Source: Paludibacterium sp. B53371 (GTDB lineage Bacteria; Pseudomonadota; Gammaproteobacteria; Burkholderiales; Chromobacteriaceae). Taken from it: 64,000 bases of DNA. The stretch covers positions 1,302,001 to 1,366,000 of the forward strand of contig NZ_CP069163.1 of the NCBI RefSeq assembly GCF_018802765.1, read 5' to 3'. The notes under the pieces were generated by a model, which was not told the origin of the DNA, did no database searches, and worked only from the letters and a program-made list of their open reading frames with translations. Within the stretch, counting starts at the first letter, position 1. Every line of letters begins with the position of its first letter. The position numbers and the translations under genes were made by a program. This document shows, piece by piece, positions 51,011 to 60,153 of this stretch.

Positions 51011-51616
51011 ATGCATATTGACTATACCAGCCTGCACACGGCGACTTTCTACCTGATGTATGTTTGCCTGGCGCTGGCCATTTTCGTCTGCGTCGAGCGG
51101 CTGGTTTATTACGTCCAGACCCAGCGACATGCCCGAGAACTGGAAGTGGCCGTGACCGGGCACGCCGGCGAACTGCATCTGCTGCCGAAATCGCTGATCG
51201 AGCGTGACAGCCTGCCGGCTCAGGCCCTGCGTACCATGATGGCCGACATGAAACAGGCGCGTTCGGCGGAAGATATCCAGCACTTGTCCAGTGCCGTGTT
51301 CCTGAGTACCAAGTCGCGCATGCAGAAAAACCTGTGGATCCTCGACACCATCGTGACCGCCGCACCGCTGCTCGGGCTGCTGGGCACCATTCTCGGCATC
51401 ATTGAAACCTTCACCACCCTGGCCGAGCATGGCATTTCTGATCCGAAGGGGGTGTCTGCCGGAATTGGTACCGCCTTGCTGGCGACGGCCATGGGGATTA
51501 CCGTGGCCCTGATCGGGCTGGTATTCCTGAATCATTTCCATGACCGTGTCGATCGTATCAGCGAGCACCTGAAAGTCTTGCTGCTGCGCAGCGCCGTGCG
51601 CCACGAGGTCGCCTGA
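51011..51616 (+). CDS. exbB: Biopolymer transport protein ExbB (MotA/TolQ family)
   Basis: 201 residues with three transmembrane helices (~12-32, ~112-135, ~150-172). The family core LDTIVTAAPLLGLLGTILGIIETF and GVSAGIGTALLATAMGITVALIGLVFLNHFHDRV is intact. Proton-channel partner of ExbD. It is the last gene of the cluster rather than next to exbD. AGATGGAGAAAAAG precedes the ATG. Confidence 0.94.
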   Translation: MHIDYTSLHTATFYLMYVCLALAIFVCVERLVYYVQTQRHARELEVAVTGHAGELHLLPKSLIERDSLPAQALRTMMADMKQARSAEDIQHLSSAVFLSTKSRMQKNLWILDTIVTAAPLLGLLGTILGIIETFTTLAEHGISDPKGVSAGIGTALLATAMGITVALIGLVFLNHFHDRVDRISEHLKVLLLRSAVRHEVA

Positions 51617-51853
51617 TCCGAGATAAAAAAACAGCCCGGGAAACCGGGCTGTCAGCTTGCTGACAAACCCATGTCCGCGCAGCGGACGCCCCCTTGCAGG
51701 GCAAGGGTGAGGGGATTGGGATTCGATGGGCAGGCTGGAAAATCAGTCAGTTGGTGACAAGGCCCGGCTTTGCCGGGTCCTCCAGCCTGATCGCAGACCA
51801 CCTTTGTCTACAGCCTGACAGCCCGGGAAACCGGGCTGTTTGCATTGGCAGAT
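51617..51853. repeat. Hairpin-dense spacer with duplicated terminator-like stem
   Basis: Two identical stems ACAGCCCGG-GAAA-CCGGGCTGT lie at 51631-51652 and 51818-51839. Between them are three more perfect hairpins: GTCCGC/GCGGAC (51673-51687), CCCTTGC/GCAAGGG (51691-51707) and CCCGGC/GCCGGG (51763-51777). The first copy has an A-run on its left, so it terminates minus-strand transcription; the second has a short TTT on its right. It separates convergent exbB and the prolyl-tRNA deacylase gene. No gene is seen. Confidence 0.8.
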
Positions 51854-52339
51854 TCAGACCTGAACCTGTACCGGTTCGTGGCCGGTGTGGCGCAGGAAGC
51901 GCAAGAAGTCCGGCACGCTCAGGCAGATGGTCGAGTCGTTGCTCATCGGATGGAAACCGATCAGCTGATCCGGGTCGATGTCGCTGTCGAGCAGCAGCGT
52001 GATGCGGTGCTCGACATCGTTGGCCAGGCCGAACGGCGTCACCGAGCCGGCGGTGAGCTGCATCAGTTCCTGCAGGCGATCTTCCGAGGCAAAGGAGAGG
52101 CGGGCCTCGTCCACCTGGCTGGCGAGTGCCGCCAGGTCGGCGGTCTTCAGCTCATCCAGCACCAGCAGATAAAAGCGGTTGCCCTTGCGGTTCTTCAGGA
52201 ACAGGTTTTTCACGCACTGACCGGGAAAGGTGATGCCGTCGCGGTGATAGTCCTCCACCGAGCCATAGGCAGGGTGGTCGACCTTGACGTACTGGATGCC
52301 CATCTCGGCCAGCAGGGCGAAGAGTTCCGCCTGTTGCAT
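51854..52339 (-). CDS. YbaK/ProX-type prolyl-tRNA editing deacylase
   Basis: 161 residues from ATG 52339, 1 nt after the dut stop; a longer frame start overlaps dut and is rejected. The YbaK fold shows as YVKVDHPAYGSVEDYHRDGITFPGQCVKNLFLKNRKGNRFYLLVL, then LSFASEDRLQELMQLTAGSVTPFGLANDVEHRITLLLD and GFHPMSNDSTICLSVPDFLRFLRHTGHEP. This pattern fits PrdX/ProXp-ala, which hydrolyses Ala-tRNAPro in trans. Freestanding, cytoplasmic. Probably an operon with dut. Confidence 0.92.
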   Translation of the reverse strand: MQQAELFALLAEMGIQYVKVDHPAYGSVEDYHRDGITFPGQCVKNLFLKNRKGNRFYLLVLDELKTADLAALASQVDEARLSFASEDRLQELMQLTAGSVTPFGLANDVEHRITLLLDSDIDPDQLIGFHPMSNDSTICLSVPDFLRFLRHTGHEPVQVQV

Positions 52340-52340
52340 C

Positions 52341-52793
52341 TCAGGCGCGCCCGGTACTGCCGAAACCGCCGGCGCCACGCTCGGAGGCGGCGAAGTCGTC
52401 AACGATATTGAAGTCGACCTGGGCTACCGGTACCACGATCAGCTGGGCAATGCGTTCGAGCGGCGTCAGGCGGAAGGGCTCGCTGCCACGGTTCCATACC
52501 GAGACAAATAGCTGGCCCTGGTAGTCGGAGTCGATCAGCCCGACCAGATTGCCGAGCACGATGCCGTGTTTGTGCCCCAGCCCGGAGCGCGGCAGGATCA
52601 TGGCGGCAAAGCCCGGATCGCCAATATGGATGGCCATGCCGGTCGGTACCAGATGGGTCTCGCCGGGGTTGATCTGGATGTCCTGCTCGATGGCGGCGCG
52701 CAGATCCAGGCCGGCAGAGCCCGGGGTGGCATAGCCAGGCAGGTTGTCGTGCAGTCGCTGGTCGAGAATTTTGACGTCGATAACGGGTTTCAT
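52341..52793 (-). CDS. dut: Deoxyuridine 5'-triphosphate nucleotidohydrolase
   Basis: 150-residue trimeric dUTPase. Five family motifs: AGLDLRAA (I, near 27), [10 protein letters not shown] (II, near 70), [11 protein letters not shown] (III), [17 protein letters not shown] (IV) and the Gly-rich C-terminal [10 protein letters not shown] (V). Keeps dUTP out of DNA and supplies dUMP. It lies 12 bp after coaBC, the same coaBC-dut pairing as in E. coli, and 1 nt before the deacylase. Confidence 0.97.
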   Translation of the reverse strand: MKPVIDVKILDQRLHDNLPGYATPGSAGLDLRAAIEQDIQINPGETHLVPTGMAIHIGDPGFAAMILPRSGLGHKHGIVLGNLVGLIDSDYQGQLFVSVWNRGSEPFRLTPLERIAQLIVVPVAQVDFNIVDDFAASERGAGGFGSTGRA

Positions 52794-52805
52794 GCGGTCC
52801 TCGCG

Positions 52806-53996
52806 CTATAGGGGTTGAGGGGCGGCCAGCAGGGTGGCCAGATGGTCGACGATGGCTTCGGCCACCGCCTGTTTGTTCATGGCCGGCAAGGCGTGACTGC
52901 CCTGATCGTCCAGAATCACGACCTGATTGTCGTCCGCGCCCATGGCAGTCTGCGCCAGATTGGCCACCAGCATCGGCAGGCGCTTGCTGCGCCGCTTCTG
53001 TTCGGCAAAGGTCAGCAGCTCGCGGCTTTCCGCGGCAAAGCCGACGCAGAAGGGGGCCGCAGGCAGGGCGGCCACACTGCGCAGGATGTCCGGGTTTTCC
53101 GCCAGCCGGATTTCCAGTGGCGCCTCGCCCTTCTTGTGCTTGTGCTCGGCGCGGTTGCTGACATGATAGTCGGCGACGGCGGCGACGCTGATGAAAATGT
53201 CGCTCTGACCGACGTGGGTCAGCACGGCCTGCTGCATGTCCCGGGCGCTGGCGACATCGATGCGCGGGACGGCAATCGGCGCGGCCAGGGCGGTGGGGCC
53301 GGAGATCAGCATGACCTCGGCGCCGGCATCGCGGCAGGCGCGTGCCAGGGCATAGCCCATCTTGCCGGAGCTGATGTTGGTGATGCCGCGCACCGGGTCG
53401 ATGGCTTCATAGGTCGGGCCGGCGGTCAGCAAAACACGCCTGCCGGCCAGCGACTTGGGCCGGAAGAAGCCATGCACCAGTTCCGCGATGGCTTCGGGCT
53501 CCATCATGCGTCCCTCGCCAACCTCGCCACAGGCCTGTTCGCCGCTGTCCGGACCAAACACGGTGACGCCGTCGGCGCGCAGGGTGGCCAGATTGCGCTG
53601 GTTGGCGGGGTTTTCCCACATCTGCCGGTTCATGGCCGGTGCCACGGCCAGCGGGCAGGTGCGCGCGGCGATCAGCGTGGACAGCAGGTCGTCGCACGCG
53701 CCATGGGCAATCTTGTACAGGGTGTTGGCCGTGGCCGGCGCGATCAGAAACAGGTCGGCGCGGCGCGACAGATCGATATGCGCCATACCGTTGGTCGGAC
53801 GGTCGTCCCACTGGCTGGTGTAGACCGGGTTGCCGGACAGTGCCTGGAAGGTCAGTGGCGCGATGAAGCGGGTGGCGTTCTCGGTCATGACGACTTCGAC
53901 ATGATGGCCGGCCTTGATCAGCAGACGGGTCAGTTCGGCGGCCTTGTAGGCGGCGATGCCGCCGGTCACGCCGAGAAGAATGCGTTTTGAGGACAT
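52806..53996 (-). CDS. coaBC: Bifunctional phosphopantothenoylcysteine decarboxylase / phosphopantothenate-cysteine ligase
   Basis: 396-residue Dfp protein of coenzyme A synthesis. The CoaC flavoprotein domain spans 1-~185 (RILLGVTGGIAAYKAAELTRLL; PAMNRQMWENPANQRNL substrate clamp; Cys in SGEQACGEVGEGRM). The CoaB domain follows from ~190 (RVLLTAGPTYEAIDPVRGITNISSGKMGYALA; KHKKGEAPLEIRLAENPDILRS). Start ATG 53996 agrees with the Dfp N-terminus; an in-frame ATG at 54026 is an alternative. Divergent from radC with ~140 bp between. Confidence 0.96.
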   Translation of the reverse strand: MSSKRILLGVTGGIAAYKAAELTRLLIKAGHHVEVVMTENATRFIAPLTFQALSGNPVYTSQWDDRPTNGMAHIDLSRRADLFLIAPATANTLYKIAHGACDDLLSTLIAARTCPLAVAPAMNRQMWENPANQRNLATLRADGVTVFGPDSGEQACGEVGEGRMMEPEAIAELVHGFFRPKSLAGRRVLLTAGPTYEAIDPVRGITNISSGKMGYALARACRDAGAEVMLISGPTALAAPIAVPRIDVASARDMQQAVLTHVGQSDIFISVAAVADYHVSNRAEHKHKKGEAPLEIRLAENPDILRSVAALPAAPFCVGFAAESRELLTFAEQKRRSKRLPMLVANLAQTAMGADDNQVVILDDQGSHALPAMNKQAVAEAIVDHLATLLAAPQPL

Positions 53997-54134
53997 GAGC
54001 TCGGTTACTTTGCCTGATGACATCCCGGCAGTGTAACGGATTTTGCCGGGGCTCGCGCGCTCGAACCGGGCTGACGGGTGTCTCTGGCGTTGCGGTGGTA
54101 AAAAGGGGCATTTCAACCTGACCGGAGGAACAAG

Positions 54135-54809
54135 ATGGCGATCTCTCATTGGCCCGTGCTCGAGCGTCCGCGGGAAAAACTGTTGGCCAGAGGGCCTGCT
54201 GCGCTGAGTGATGCGGAATTGCTGGCTATTTTCCTGCGCAGCGGTGCGCGTGGCCGCAGCGCGGTGGATCTGGGTCGCGAGCTGCTCAACCGCTTCGGCT
54301 CCCTGTCCGGTCTGCTGTTTGCCCGGGTGAGCGAGGTGACGGCGCTGGGCGGCCTCGGCCCGGTCAAGGCCGCGGGGCTGCTGGCAGTGCGCGAGCTGGC
54401 GCAGCGGGCCTTGCGTGAGGAAATGGCGCAAGACGATGTGCTCGACACGCCGCAGCGGGTATCCGATTATCTGCGCCTGCGTCTTGGGGCGAGCGACATT
54501 GAAATTTTTATGGTTATTTTCCTCTCCGTGCGCAATCATGTAATAACGGCTCAGGAGTTGTTTCGTGGCTCGCTGACCGAAACCCGGGTCTATCCGCGCG
54601 AGGTGGTTCGTCTGGCCCTGCAACACAATGCCGCCGGGCTGATTCTGGCCCACAACCATCCGATGGGCGATCCGGAGCCGTCATTGCCGGATTATCTGGT
54701 GACCGACACGCTCAAGAAACTGCTGCGCGAGGTCGATATCAAGTTGCTCGACCATGTGGTGGTGACAAGGCAAAAGACGTTTTCCATGGCAGAGAGAGGG
54801 TATCTGTAA
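54135..54809 (+). CDS. radC: RadC family protein (JAB/MPN domain)
   Basis: 224 residues. N-terminal UPF0758 region with helix-hairpin-helix (RPREKLLARGPAALSDAELLAIFLRSGARGRSAVDLGRELL; ALGGLGPVKAAGLLAVREL), then a JAMM metal site in LAHNHPMGDPEPSLPD near residue 175. Complete and full-length, unlike the short phage/toxin-linked copies. The cellular role is unsettled; the old DNA-repair assignment is doubtful. AGGAGGAA-like Shine-Dalgarno (CGGAGGAAC) precedes ATG 54135. Confidence 0.95.
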   Translation: MAISHWPVLERPREKLLARGPAALSDAELLAIFLRSGARGRSAVDLGRELLNRFGSLSGLLFARVSEVTALGGLGPVKAAGLLAVRELAQRALREEMAQDDVLDTPQRVSDYLRLRLGASDIEIFMVIFLSVRNHVITAQELFRGSLTETRVYPREVVRLALQHNAAGLILAHNHPMGDPEPSLPDYLVTDTLKKLLREVDIKLLDHVVVTRQKTFSMAERGYL

Positions 54810-54908
54810 ACAAGGCGTGCAGATGGGGTGCGTGTGAAGACAGGGCGCATCCACGACTGGTTGGACACTGTCGAGTTCGATTCTTTCATGCATCACAAGG
54901 AGCTCATC

Positions 54909-55160
54909 ATGAACATCCTGCGCTTGCTCAACGAGTCGGAATATATTCAGGTCAATAACCAGTTCATTAAACCGGAGCGTCAGCCGGTGTCCGAAGAGTT
55001 TGCCGATGATGACGATGTGGCCCTGGAGGCCCGGGTGGATGGCCATGACCTGGTGCTGACGGTGGCCGAGCTGGAAGAGGCGACCCCGCTGGCCGATGGT
55101 GGTTTCTGGCTGGAGGGCTTGGGGTATCTGCGCTTTCTGTCGCGTGACAGCCTGCACTGA
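54909..55160 (+). CDS. Small conserved hypothetical protein
   Basis: 83 residues from ATG 54909, chosen for AAGGAG 6 nt upstream. Acidic (FADDDDVALEARVDG), with no membrane segment or known motif. The sequence reads as a compact beta-rich fold (DLVLTVAELEEATPLADGGFWLEGLGYLRFL). Follows radC by ~100 bp on the same strand. The function is unknown. A symmetric hairpin lies 30 nt after the stop. Confidence 0.7.
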   Translation: MNILRLLNESEYIQVNNQFIKPERQPVSEEFADDDDVALEARVDGHDLVLTVAELEEATPLADGGFWLEGLGYLRFLSRDSLH

Positions 55161-55189
55161 CCCCGAATGGCATTGATCTGTTGCACGCC

Positions 55190-55214
55190 AAGGCGCGGGA
55201 AACCCCCGCGCCTT
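55190..55214. terminator. Shared hairpin between convergent genes
   Basis: AAGGCGCGGG (55190-55199) and CCCGCGCCTT (55205-55214), loop of 5 nt. It lies between the small gene and rbsD, which converge. Poor T-runs on both sides, so termination strength is uncertain. Confidence 0.65.
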
Positions 55215-55221
55215 GTTCATG

Positions 55222-55617
55222 TCAGAATGCCACGCCGGCGCGCAGGATGATATTGGCGTACGGAGTGCATTCGCCGGTGCGTACCATGGCGACGGCCCGG
55301 GCGGTGAGTTGCTTGAAATCCTCGTGGCTGAGCGTCTCGACCGGCGTCGGGCTGATCCGGCCCTGGATCGAGGCATGCATGGCCGGACTGACCTTGGCCA
55401 GTTCTTGCGCCACGATGGTCGATTCGACCTGCATTTCGCTCAGCACGGCATCCAGTACCGCAAGGAAATCCGGCACCCCCTGGCTGACCGCCAGATCGAT
55501 GCGTTGAGGGCCGGGGGGGATGGGCAGGCCGGCATCACCGATCACCAGCAAGTCACCATGCCCCATGCGGGCGATCACTTCAGACAGTGCACTGTTCAAC
55601 AGGAATGTTTTTTTCAT
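55222..55617 (-). CDS. rbsD: D-ribose pyranase
   Basis: 131 residues. Catalyses pyranose/furanose interconversion of ribose so that ribokinase can act. Signature N-terminus [33 protein letters not shown] with the catalytic His20, and the C-terminal [19 protein letters not shown]. Usual length (~131-139). Last gene of the operon, 14 bp after rbsK. Confidence 0.96.
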   Translation of the reverse strand: MKKTFLLNSALSEVIARMGHGDLLVIGDAGLPIPPGPQRIDLAVSQGVPDFLAVLDAVLSEMQVESTIVAQELAKVSPAMHASIQGRISPTPVETLSHEDFKQLTARAVAMVRTGECTPYANIILRAGVAF

Positions 55618-55631
55618 GAGATTCGGAAGGC

Positions 55632-56573
55632 TTACACACCGGAAGCCGCTGTGTCTTGGCCTGAGAGTTCGTGACGGAAAGGGATGGAGGGCTGGGCGCC
55701 GGGGCGGCTGACGGTGATGGCCGCCGCCTGCATGCCCAGCTGTACGGCGCTGTCGATCGACATGCCTTCTTGCAGCCCGGCGACAACGCCGCCGATGAAG
55801 GTGTCGCCGGCAGCGGTCGTGTCCACGACCCTGGTCGGGCAGGCAGGGTAGTGACGAGTCCCGGCGGCGTCGACGATCAGGGCGCCATCGGCACCCAGGG
55901 TCAGCAGTACCGTGGCGGCGCCGGCCTGGCGCAATTGTTCTGCCGCAGCGATGGCCTGCGGGCGGTCATTGACCGGCAGACCGGCAATCAGGGCCGCCTC
56001 GGTTTCGTTGACCACCAGATAATCGACCGACAGCAGTTCCGGTGTCAGCGGCATGGCCGGCGCCGGGTTGAACAGAATCGGTACACCGGCCTGGCGGGCC
56101 ACTTCAAAGGCGCTTTGCATGCATTCGGTCGGCACTTCGAGCTGGCAGACCAGCAGGGCGGCACCGGCAATCTCGCCGGCGGCATTCTGCACGTCTGCCG
56201 CGCTCAGGCTGCCGTTGGCGCCCGGCGCCAGCATGATGCGGTTTTGGCCGTTATCTTCGACCACAATCATGGCAATGCCACTCGGACCATTGGCCGTGCG
56301 GACGTGATCATGGTTGACCCCGGCGGCGCCCAGGGTTTCGCGCAGCTGGATGGCAAAGACATCGTCGCCCAGTTTGCCGATCATTTTGACCGTCGCGCCC
56401 AGGCGGGCACAGGCCACGGCCTGGTTGGCGCCCTTGCCGCCCGGGTGCAGTGCAAAGTCATGGCCCAGCAGGGTTTCGCCGGCCTGTGGGCTGCGTGGTA
56501 CACGCAGCACCAGATCCATGTTCAGGCTGCCAACGACAGCCACATGGCGTGGAGAAAGCGGGGAATGGCTCAT
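55632..56573 (-). CDS. rbsK: Ribokinase
   Basis: 313-residue PfkB-family sugar kinase phosphorylating ribose to ribose 5-phosphate. [25 protein letters not shown] starts the sugar-binding lid; [16 protein letters not shown] follows. The catalytic-Asp motif is [20 protein letters not shown] 56573 comes 1 nt after the rbsR stop (TGA-A-ATG), giving tight coupling; a longer frame start overlaps rbsR and is rejected. Confidence 0.96.
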   Translation of the reverse strand: MSHSPLSPRHVAVVGSLNMDLVLRVPRSPQAGETLLGHDFALHPGGKGANQAVACARLGATVKMIGKLGDDVFAIQLRETLGAAGVNHDHVRTANGPSGIAMIVVEDNGQNRIMLAPGANGSLSAADVQNAAGEIAGAALLVCQLEVPTECMQSAFEVARQAGVPILFNPAPAMPLTPELLSVDYLVVNETEAALIAGLPVNDRPQAIAAAEQLRQAGAATVLLTLGADGALIVDAAGTRHYPACPTRVVDTTAAGDTFIGGVVAGLQEGMSIDSAVQLGMQAAAITVSRPGAQPSIPFRHELSGQDTAASGV

Positions 56574-56574
56574 T

Positions 56575-57585
56575 TCAGTGTTTATCCTTGGCGCGGGGTG
56601 GTGCCGATGAGGCGCGCAGGCAAAGTGTCGGCTGCAGAGCGATCTTGCAGGGCTCCGTGCGGTCATGGTGCAGCCGTTCGAACAGCAGTTCGGTGGCGAC
56701 CTCGCCGATGCGTTGCTTGGGCTGAGCCACCGTCGTCAGCGGGGGGCAGGTAAAAGCCGCCAGCTCGATGTCATCGAAGCCGACCACCGACAGATCATGC
56801 GGGACCACCAGGCCGGTTTCATGTGCGGCACACAGGGCACCAATGGCCATGAGGTCGTTGCAGGCAAAAATGGCCTGCGGCCGGTAGGGAGACTGCAACA
56901 GGCGTCGGGTGGCATCATAGCCGCCGTGGCTGGTGAAGTCGGCAAAGACCAGCGGCCCGGGCTCGAGACCGGCCTCGGCCAGCGCCTCGCGCCAGCCGGC
57001 GGTGCGCAGCTTGCTCGGCGCCAGATGCTCCGGACCGGCGATGCAGGCGATTTCCCGGTGTCCCAGTTCAATCAGATGCCGGGTGGCCAGGTAGGCCCCC
57101 ATGCGATGGTCGCTGGTGACGGTGTCGCAGTCGAGCGAGGCCCACTGGCGATCAACCAGCACCAGCGGGACCTTCAGCCGGGAGAGCAGTTCCGGCAGGT
57201 CCGGCGAGTCGCCGGAAGACATGACAATCAGACCGTCGACCCGTTTTTCCATCAATACCCGCAGATACACGCTCTGCTTGACCGGGTCGTCGTCCGAGTT
57301 ACACAACACCACGTTGTAATCCGCCTTGTAGCAACGATCCTCAATGCTGTGGATCAGCTCGGCGAAATACGGGTTGCTGTTGTTGGGCAGCATGATGCCC
57401 AGCGTCCGCGTGACATTGTGCTTCAGGCTGCGTGCCACCGCGCTGGGCACATAAGACAGTGCCTGCATGGCGTCTTCGATGCGCCGTCTGACTTCATCGC
57501 TGACGTGACGCGTGCCGTTGAGCACATGCGATACGCTGCTGATGGAGACGCCGGCCCGCTCGGCAACCTGTTTCATTGTGGCCAT
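56575..57585 (-). CDS. rbsR: LacI-family ribose operon repressor
   Basis: 336 residues. LacI-type HTH at the N-terminus (TMKQVAERAGVSISSVSHVLNGTRHVSDEVRRRI) and a periplasmic-binding-protein-like effector domain (LGIMLPNNSNPYFAELIHSIEDRCYKADYNVVLCNSDDD; VVGFDDIELAAFTCPPLTTVAQP). Located inside the operon between rbsC and rbsK, so it is autoregulated with it. The likely operator is the palindrome at 61148-61167 in front of rbsB. Confidence 0.95.
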   Translation of the reverse strand: MATMKQVAERAGVSISSVSHVLNGTRHVSDEVRRRIEDAMQALSYVPSAVARSLKHNVTRTLGIMLPNNSNPYFAELIHSIEDRCYKADYNVVLCNSDDDPVKQSVYLRVLMEKRVDGLIVMSSGDSPDLPELLSRLKVPLVLVDRQWASLDCDTVTSDHRMGAYLATRHLIELGHREIACIAGPEHLAPSKLRTAGWREALAEAGLEPGPLVFADFTSHGGYDATRRLLQSPYRPQAIFACNDLMAIGALCAAHETGLVVPHDLSVVGFDDIELAAFTCPPLTTVAQPKQRIGEVATELLFERLHHDRTEPCKIALQPTLCLRASSAPPRAKDKH

Positions 57586-57587
57586 GA

Positions 57588-58565
57588 TTAACCTGCCTGG
57601 CGCCCCTGCTTGCGCCGATCGCGATATTTATCCAGCATCACCGCTGCGATGATGACCAGGCCGGTGATGATCCGTTTGGTGGGGTCCGAAGCCCCGATCT
57701 GCGCCATGCCTGCCTCGAGGACGGCGATGATCAGTACCCCGAAGAAGGTGCTGATGACCGATCCGCGGCCGCCCATCAGGCTGGTGCCGCCGATGACCAC
57801 CGCCGCAATCACCTGCAGCTCCATGCCAATCCCGGTGTTGGGGTCGGCAGCTTCCAGGCGTGAAGTCTGCATCAGACCGGCCACGCTGGCCAGCAAACCC
57901 ATCAGCGCAAACACGGCCACCTTGATGGGGCGCGGGTCGACGCCGGCCAGGCGCATGGCTTCTTCGTTGGTACCAATGCCAATCATATATCGTCCGAACA
58001 CGCTGCGTGTCAGAACTGTCTGGCCGATCACGATGACCGCCAGGGCGATCAGGAAGGCTGGCGAGATCCCGCCGATCAGGTTGGAACTGAGCCAGTCGAC
58101 ATCACTGCCGATGTACTGGGTGCGCGAATCGGTCACCACATAGGCTGCGCCCCGGGCGACTTCCAGCATGCCGAGCGACACGATGAACGATGGCAATTGC
58201 CACTGTACCGAAACCAGTCCGTTGAGCGAGCCGCAGGCGGCGCCGCACAGCAGGCCGAGCAGCAGGGCAGGGGTCAGGCTCCAGCCCCAGCGCAGCATCG
58301 CCAGCGAGCACAGCGCACTGGACAGTGCCATCACCGAGCCGACCGACAGGTCGATACCGGCGATGATCAGCACATAGGTCATGCCGACGGCCATGACCGT
58401 CAGGGCGGGAATGTCATTGGCGATGGTGATGAAGGTATTGGCGCTGAGGAAGTATTCGCTCATTGCGCCGAAAAACAGCACCATGGCCAACAGGGCGATC
58501 GCCAGTCCGAGGTAGGTGCCGGCAACGCCGCTAAACCAGCGGCGGGTAGGGTTTTGCGTTGTCAT
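57588..58565 (-). CDS. rbsC: Ribose ABC transporter permease
   Basis: 325 residues, 8-10 hydrophobic segments, BPD_transp_2 family. The conserved loop IIAGIDLSVGSVMALSSAL and AVVIGGTSLMGGRGSVISTFFGVLIIAVLEAGMAQIGA match RbsC. ATG 58565 follows the rbsA stop by 2 nt; a longer start lies inside rbsA. Works with RbsA and RbsB. Confidence 0.95.
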   Translation of the reverse strand: MTTQNPTRRWFSGVAGTYLGLAIALLAMVLFFGAMSEYFLSANTFITIANDIPALTVMAVGMTYVLIIAGIDLSVGSVMALSSALCSLAMLRWGWSLTPALLLGLLCGAACGSLNGLVSVQWQLPSFIVSLGMLEVARGAAYVVTDSRTQYIGSDVDWLSSNLIGGISPAFLIALAVIVIGQTVLTRSVFGRYMIGIGTNEEAMRLAGVDPRPIKVAVFALMGLLASVAGLMQTSRLEAADPNTGIGMELQVIAAVVIGGTSLMGGRGSVISTFFGVLIIAVLEAGMAQIGASDPTKRIITGLVIIAAVMLDKYRDRRKQGRQAG

Positions 58566-58567
58566 GA

Positions 58568-60097
58568 TTATCCTTGTCGTCCATCCTGGCTCAATGTGCT
58601 GTAGCCGCTGAAAGCCGCTTCCAGCAAAGTCTGCTGATCCCATTCGTCCCGGGCAAAGCTGCCTGCCCATTGCCCGGCGCTCATCACGCCGATACGGTCA
58701 CAGATTTCCATCAATTCGCGCAGATCGCTGGAGACCACCAGCAGGGCCTTGCCCTCATCGGCCATCTTGCGCATCTGGGCATAAATGTCGGCACGGGCGC
58801 CGATATCCACGCCGCGGGTCGGCTCATCCAGCAGCAAGACCGGGCAGTCGCGCAAGATCCAGCGCGCAAACACCACCTTCTGCTGATTGCCGCCGGACAA
58901 TTCGCCGGTTGCCTGCGCGTCCGAATGACAGCGGATGCCCAGCAACTTGACGAAATCGCGCGCCGAGCGCTGCTCGTCGCTCAGGTTCAGCCAGCCGCGC
59001 CGGGCAAAATGTCCAAGTCGGGCCAGCGAGGTATTGAGGGTGATTGATTTGTCCAGCAACAGCCCCTGCGACTTGCGGTCTTCCGGAATCAGACCGATCC
59101 CGTGGCGGACCGCGCTGACCGGCGAATCAATCTTGATGGGCTGTTCGGCGCCATGCAAAAAGATATCCCCCTTGTCCTTGCGGTCGGCACCGAAGATCAG
59201 GCGCAACAATTCGGTACGGCCGGAGCCGACCAGGCCGGCGATACCGTAGATCTGCCCCGGATACACGTCCAGACTGACGTCGCGCACGCGCTGACCGCGG
59301 GTCAGACCGCGCACGCTCAGCGCCGGCTTCTCGGTCTTGACCGGCGCCCGCACCTCACTGGCGGCAACCTGATGGCCGACCATCAGGCCGACAATGGCTT
59401 CCTGATTGAGCGCAGACATCGGCTGGGTCGCGACATGACGTCCGTCGCGCAGGACGGTGACCCGGTCGGCAATCTGCTCGACCTCATCCAGACGATGCGA
59501 AATATAGATGATGCTGACGCCTTCGGACTTCAGACGTGCAATTTGCTGGAACAGGTGGTCGATCTCGTGACGGGTCAGCATGGCGCTGGGCTCGTCCAGG
59601 ATCAGCAGTCTGCAGGGGCCCAGCAGACTGCGGGCGATCTCCACCATCTGCTGGTGGCCGATGCCCAGTTCGCCCACCAGCTGACGCGGATCGATACGCG
59701 TCAGGCCGATCGACTGCATATGGGCGGCCGCCTGCTCATACAGCGAGTGCTGGCGGATGAAACCGGCACGCTGCGGCAGCTGGCCAAGAAACAGGTTTTC
59801 CGCCACGGACAGTGTCGGGACCAGGCTGAGCTCCTGCATCACCATGCGGATGCCGAGTGCTTCTGCCTCGGTGCGAGACTGCGGCTGATAGGGCTTGTCA
59901 CCCAGCAGCATTGTGCCGGCGGAGGCCGGAATCAATCCGGCAATAATCTTGCTGAGCGTACTCTTGCCTGCACCGTTCTCACCGGTCAGCGCCAGGGTTT
60001 CACCCGGGTAGAGCGCCAGATCGACATCGGCCAGCACAGGTGTGGCATAGGTCTTGCCGATGCCTTGCAGGCGCAGGATCGGGGCTGGTTCTGTCAT
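58568..60097 (-). CDS. rbsA: Ribose ABC transporter ATP-binding protein
   Basis: 509 residues with two ABC cassettes. The first has a full Walker A (GENGAGKST) and a Q-loop/Walker B pair (LLILDEPSAML). The second has the degenerate GLVGSGRTELL usual for RbsA/MglA but an intact signature LSGGNQQKVVFARW and Walker B VLLLDEPTRGVD. ATG 60097 (MTEPAPILRLQGIGKTY) is taken over an earlier in-frame Met. Follows rbsB by 56 bp. Confidence 0.96.
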   Translation of the reverse strand: MTEPAPILRLQGIGKTYATPVLADVDLALYPGETLALTGENGAGKSTLSKIIAGLIPASAGTMLLGDKPYQPQSRTEAEALGIRMVMQELSLVPTLSVAENLFLGQLPQRAGFIRQHSLYEQAAAHMQSIGLTRIDPRQLVGELGIGHQQMVEIARSLLGPCRLLILDEPSAMLTRHEIDHLFQQIARLKSEGVSIIYISHRLDEVEQIADRVTVLRDGRHVATQPMSALNQEAIVGLMVGHQVAASEVRAPVKTEKPALSVRGLTRGQRVRDVSLDVYPGQIYGIAGLVGSGRTELLRLIFGADRKDKGDIFLHGAEQPIKIDSPVSAVRHGIGLIPEDRKSQGLLLDKSITLNTSLARLGHFARRGWLNLSDEQRSARDFVKLLGIRCHSDAQATGELSGGNQQKVVFARWILRDCPVLLLDEPTRGVDIGARADIYAQMRKMADEGKALLVVSSDLRELMEICDRIGVMSAGQWAGSFARDEWDQQTLLEAAFSGYSTLSQDGRQG

Positions 60098-60153
60098 GCG
60101 ACATCTCCGATAAACCGCCGGCCGCAATGCGGCCGGCGTCGGGGGGAGGGTGA

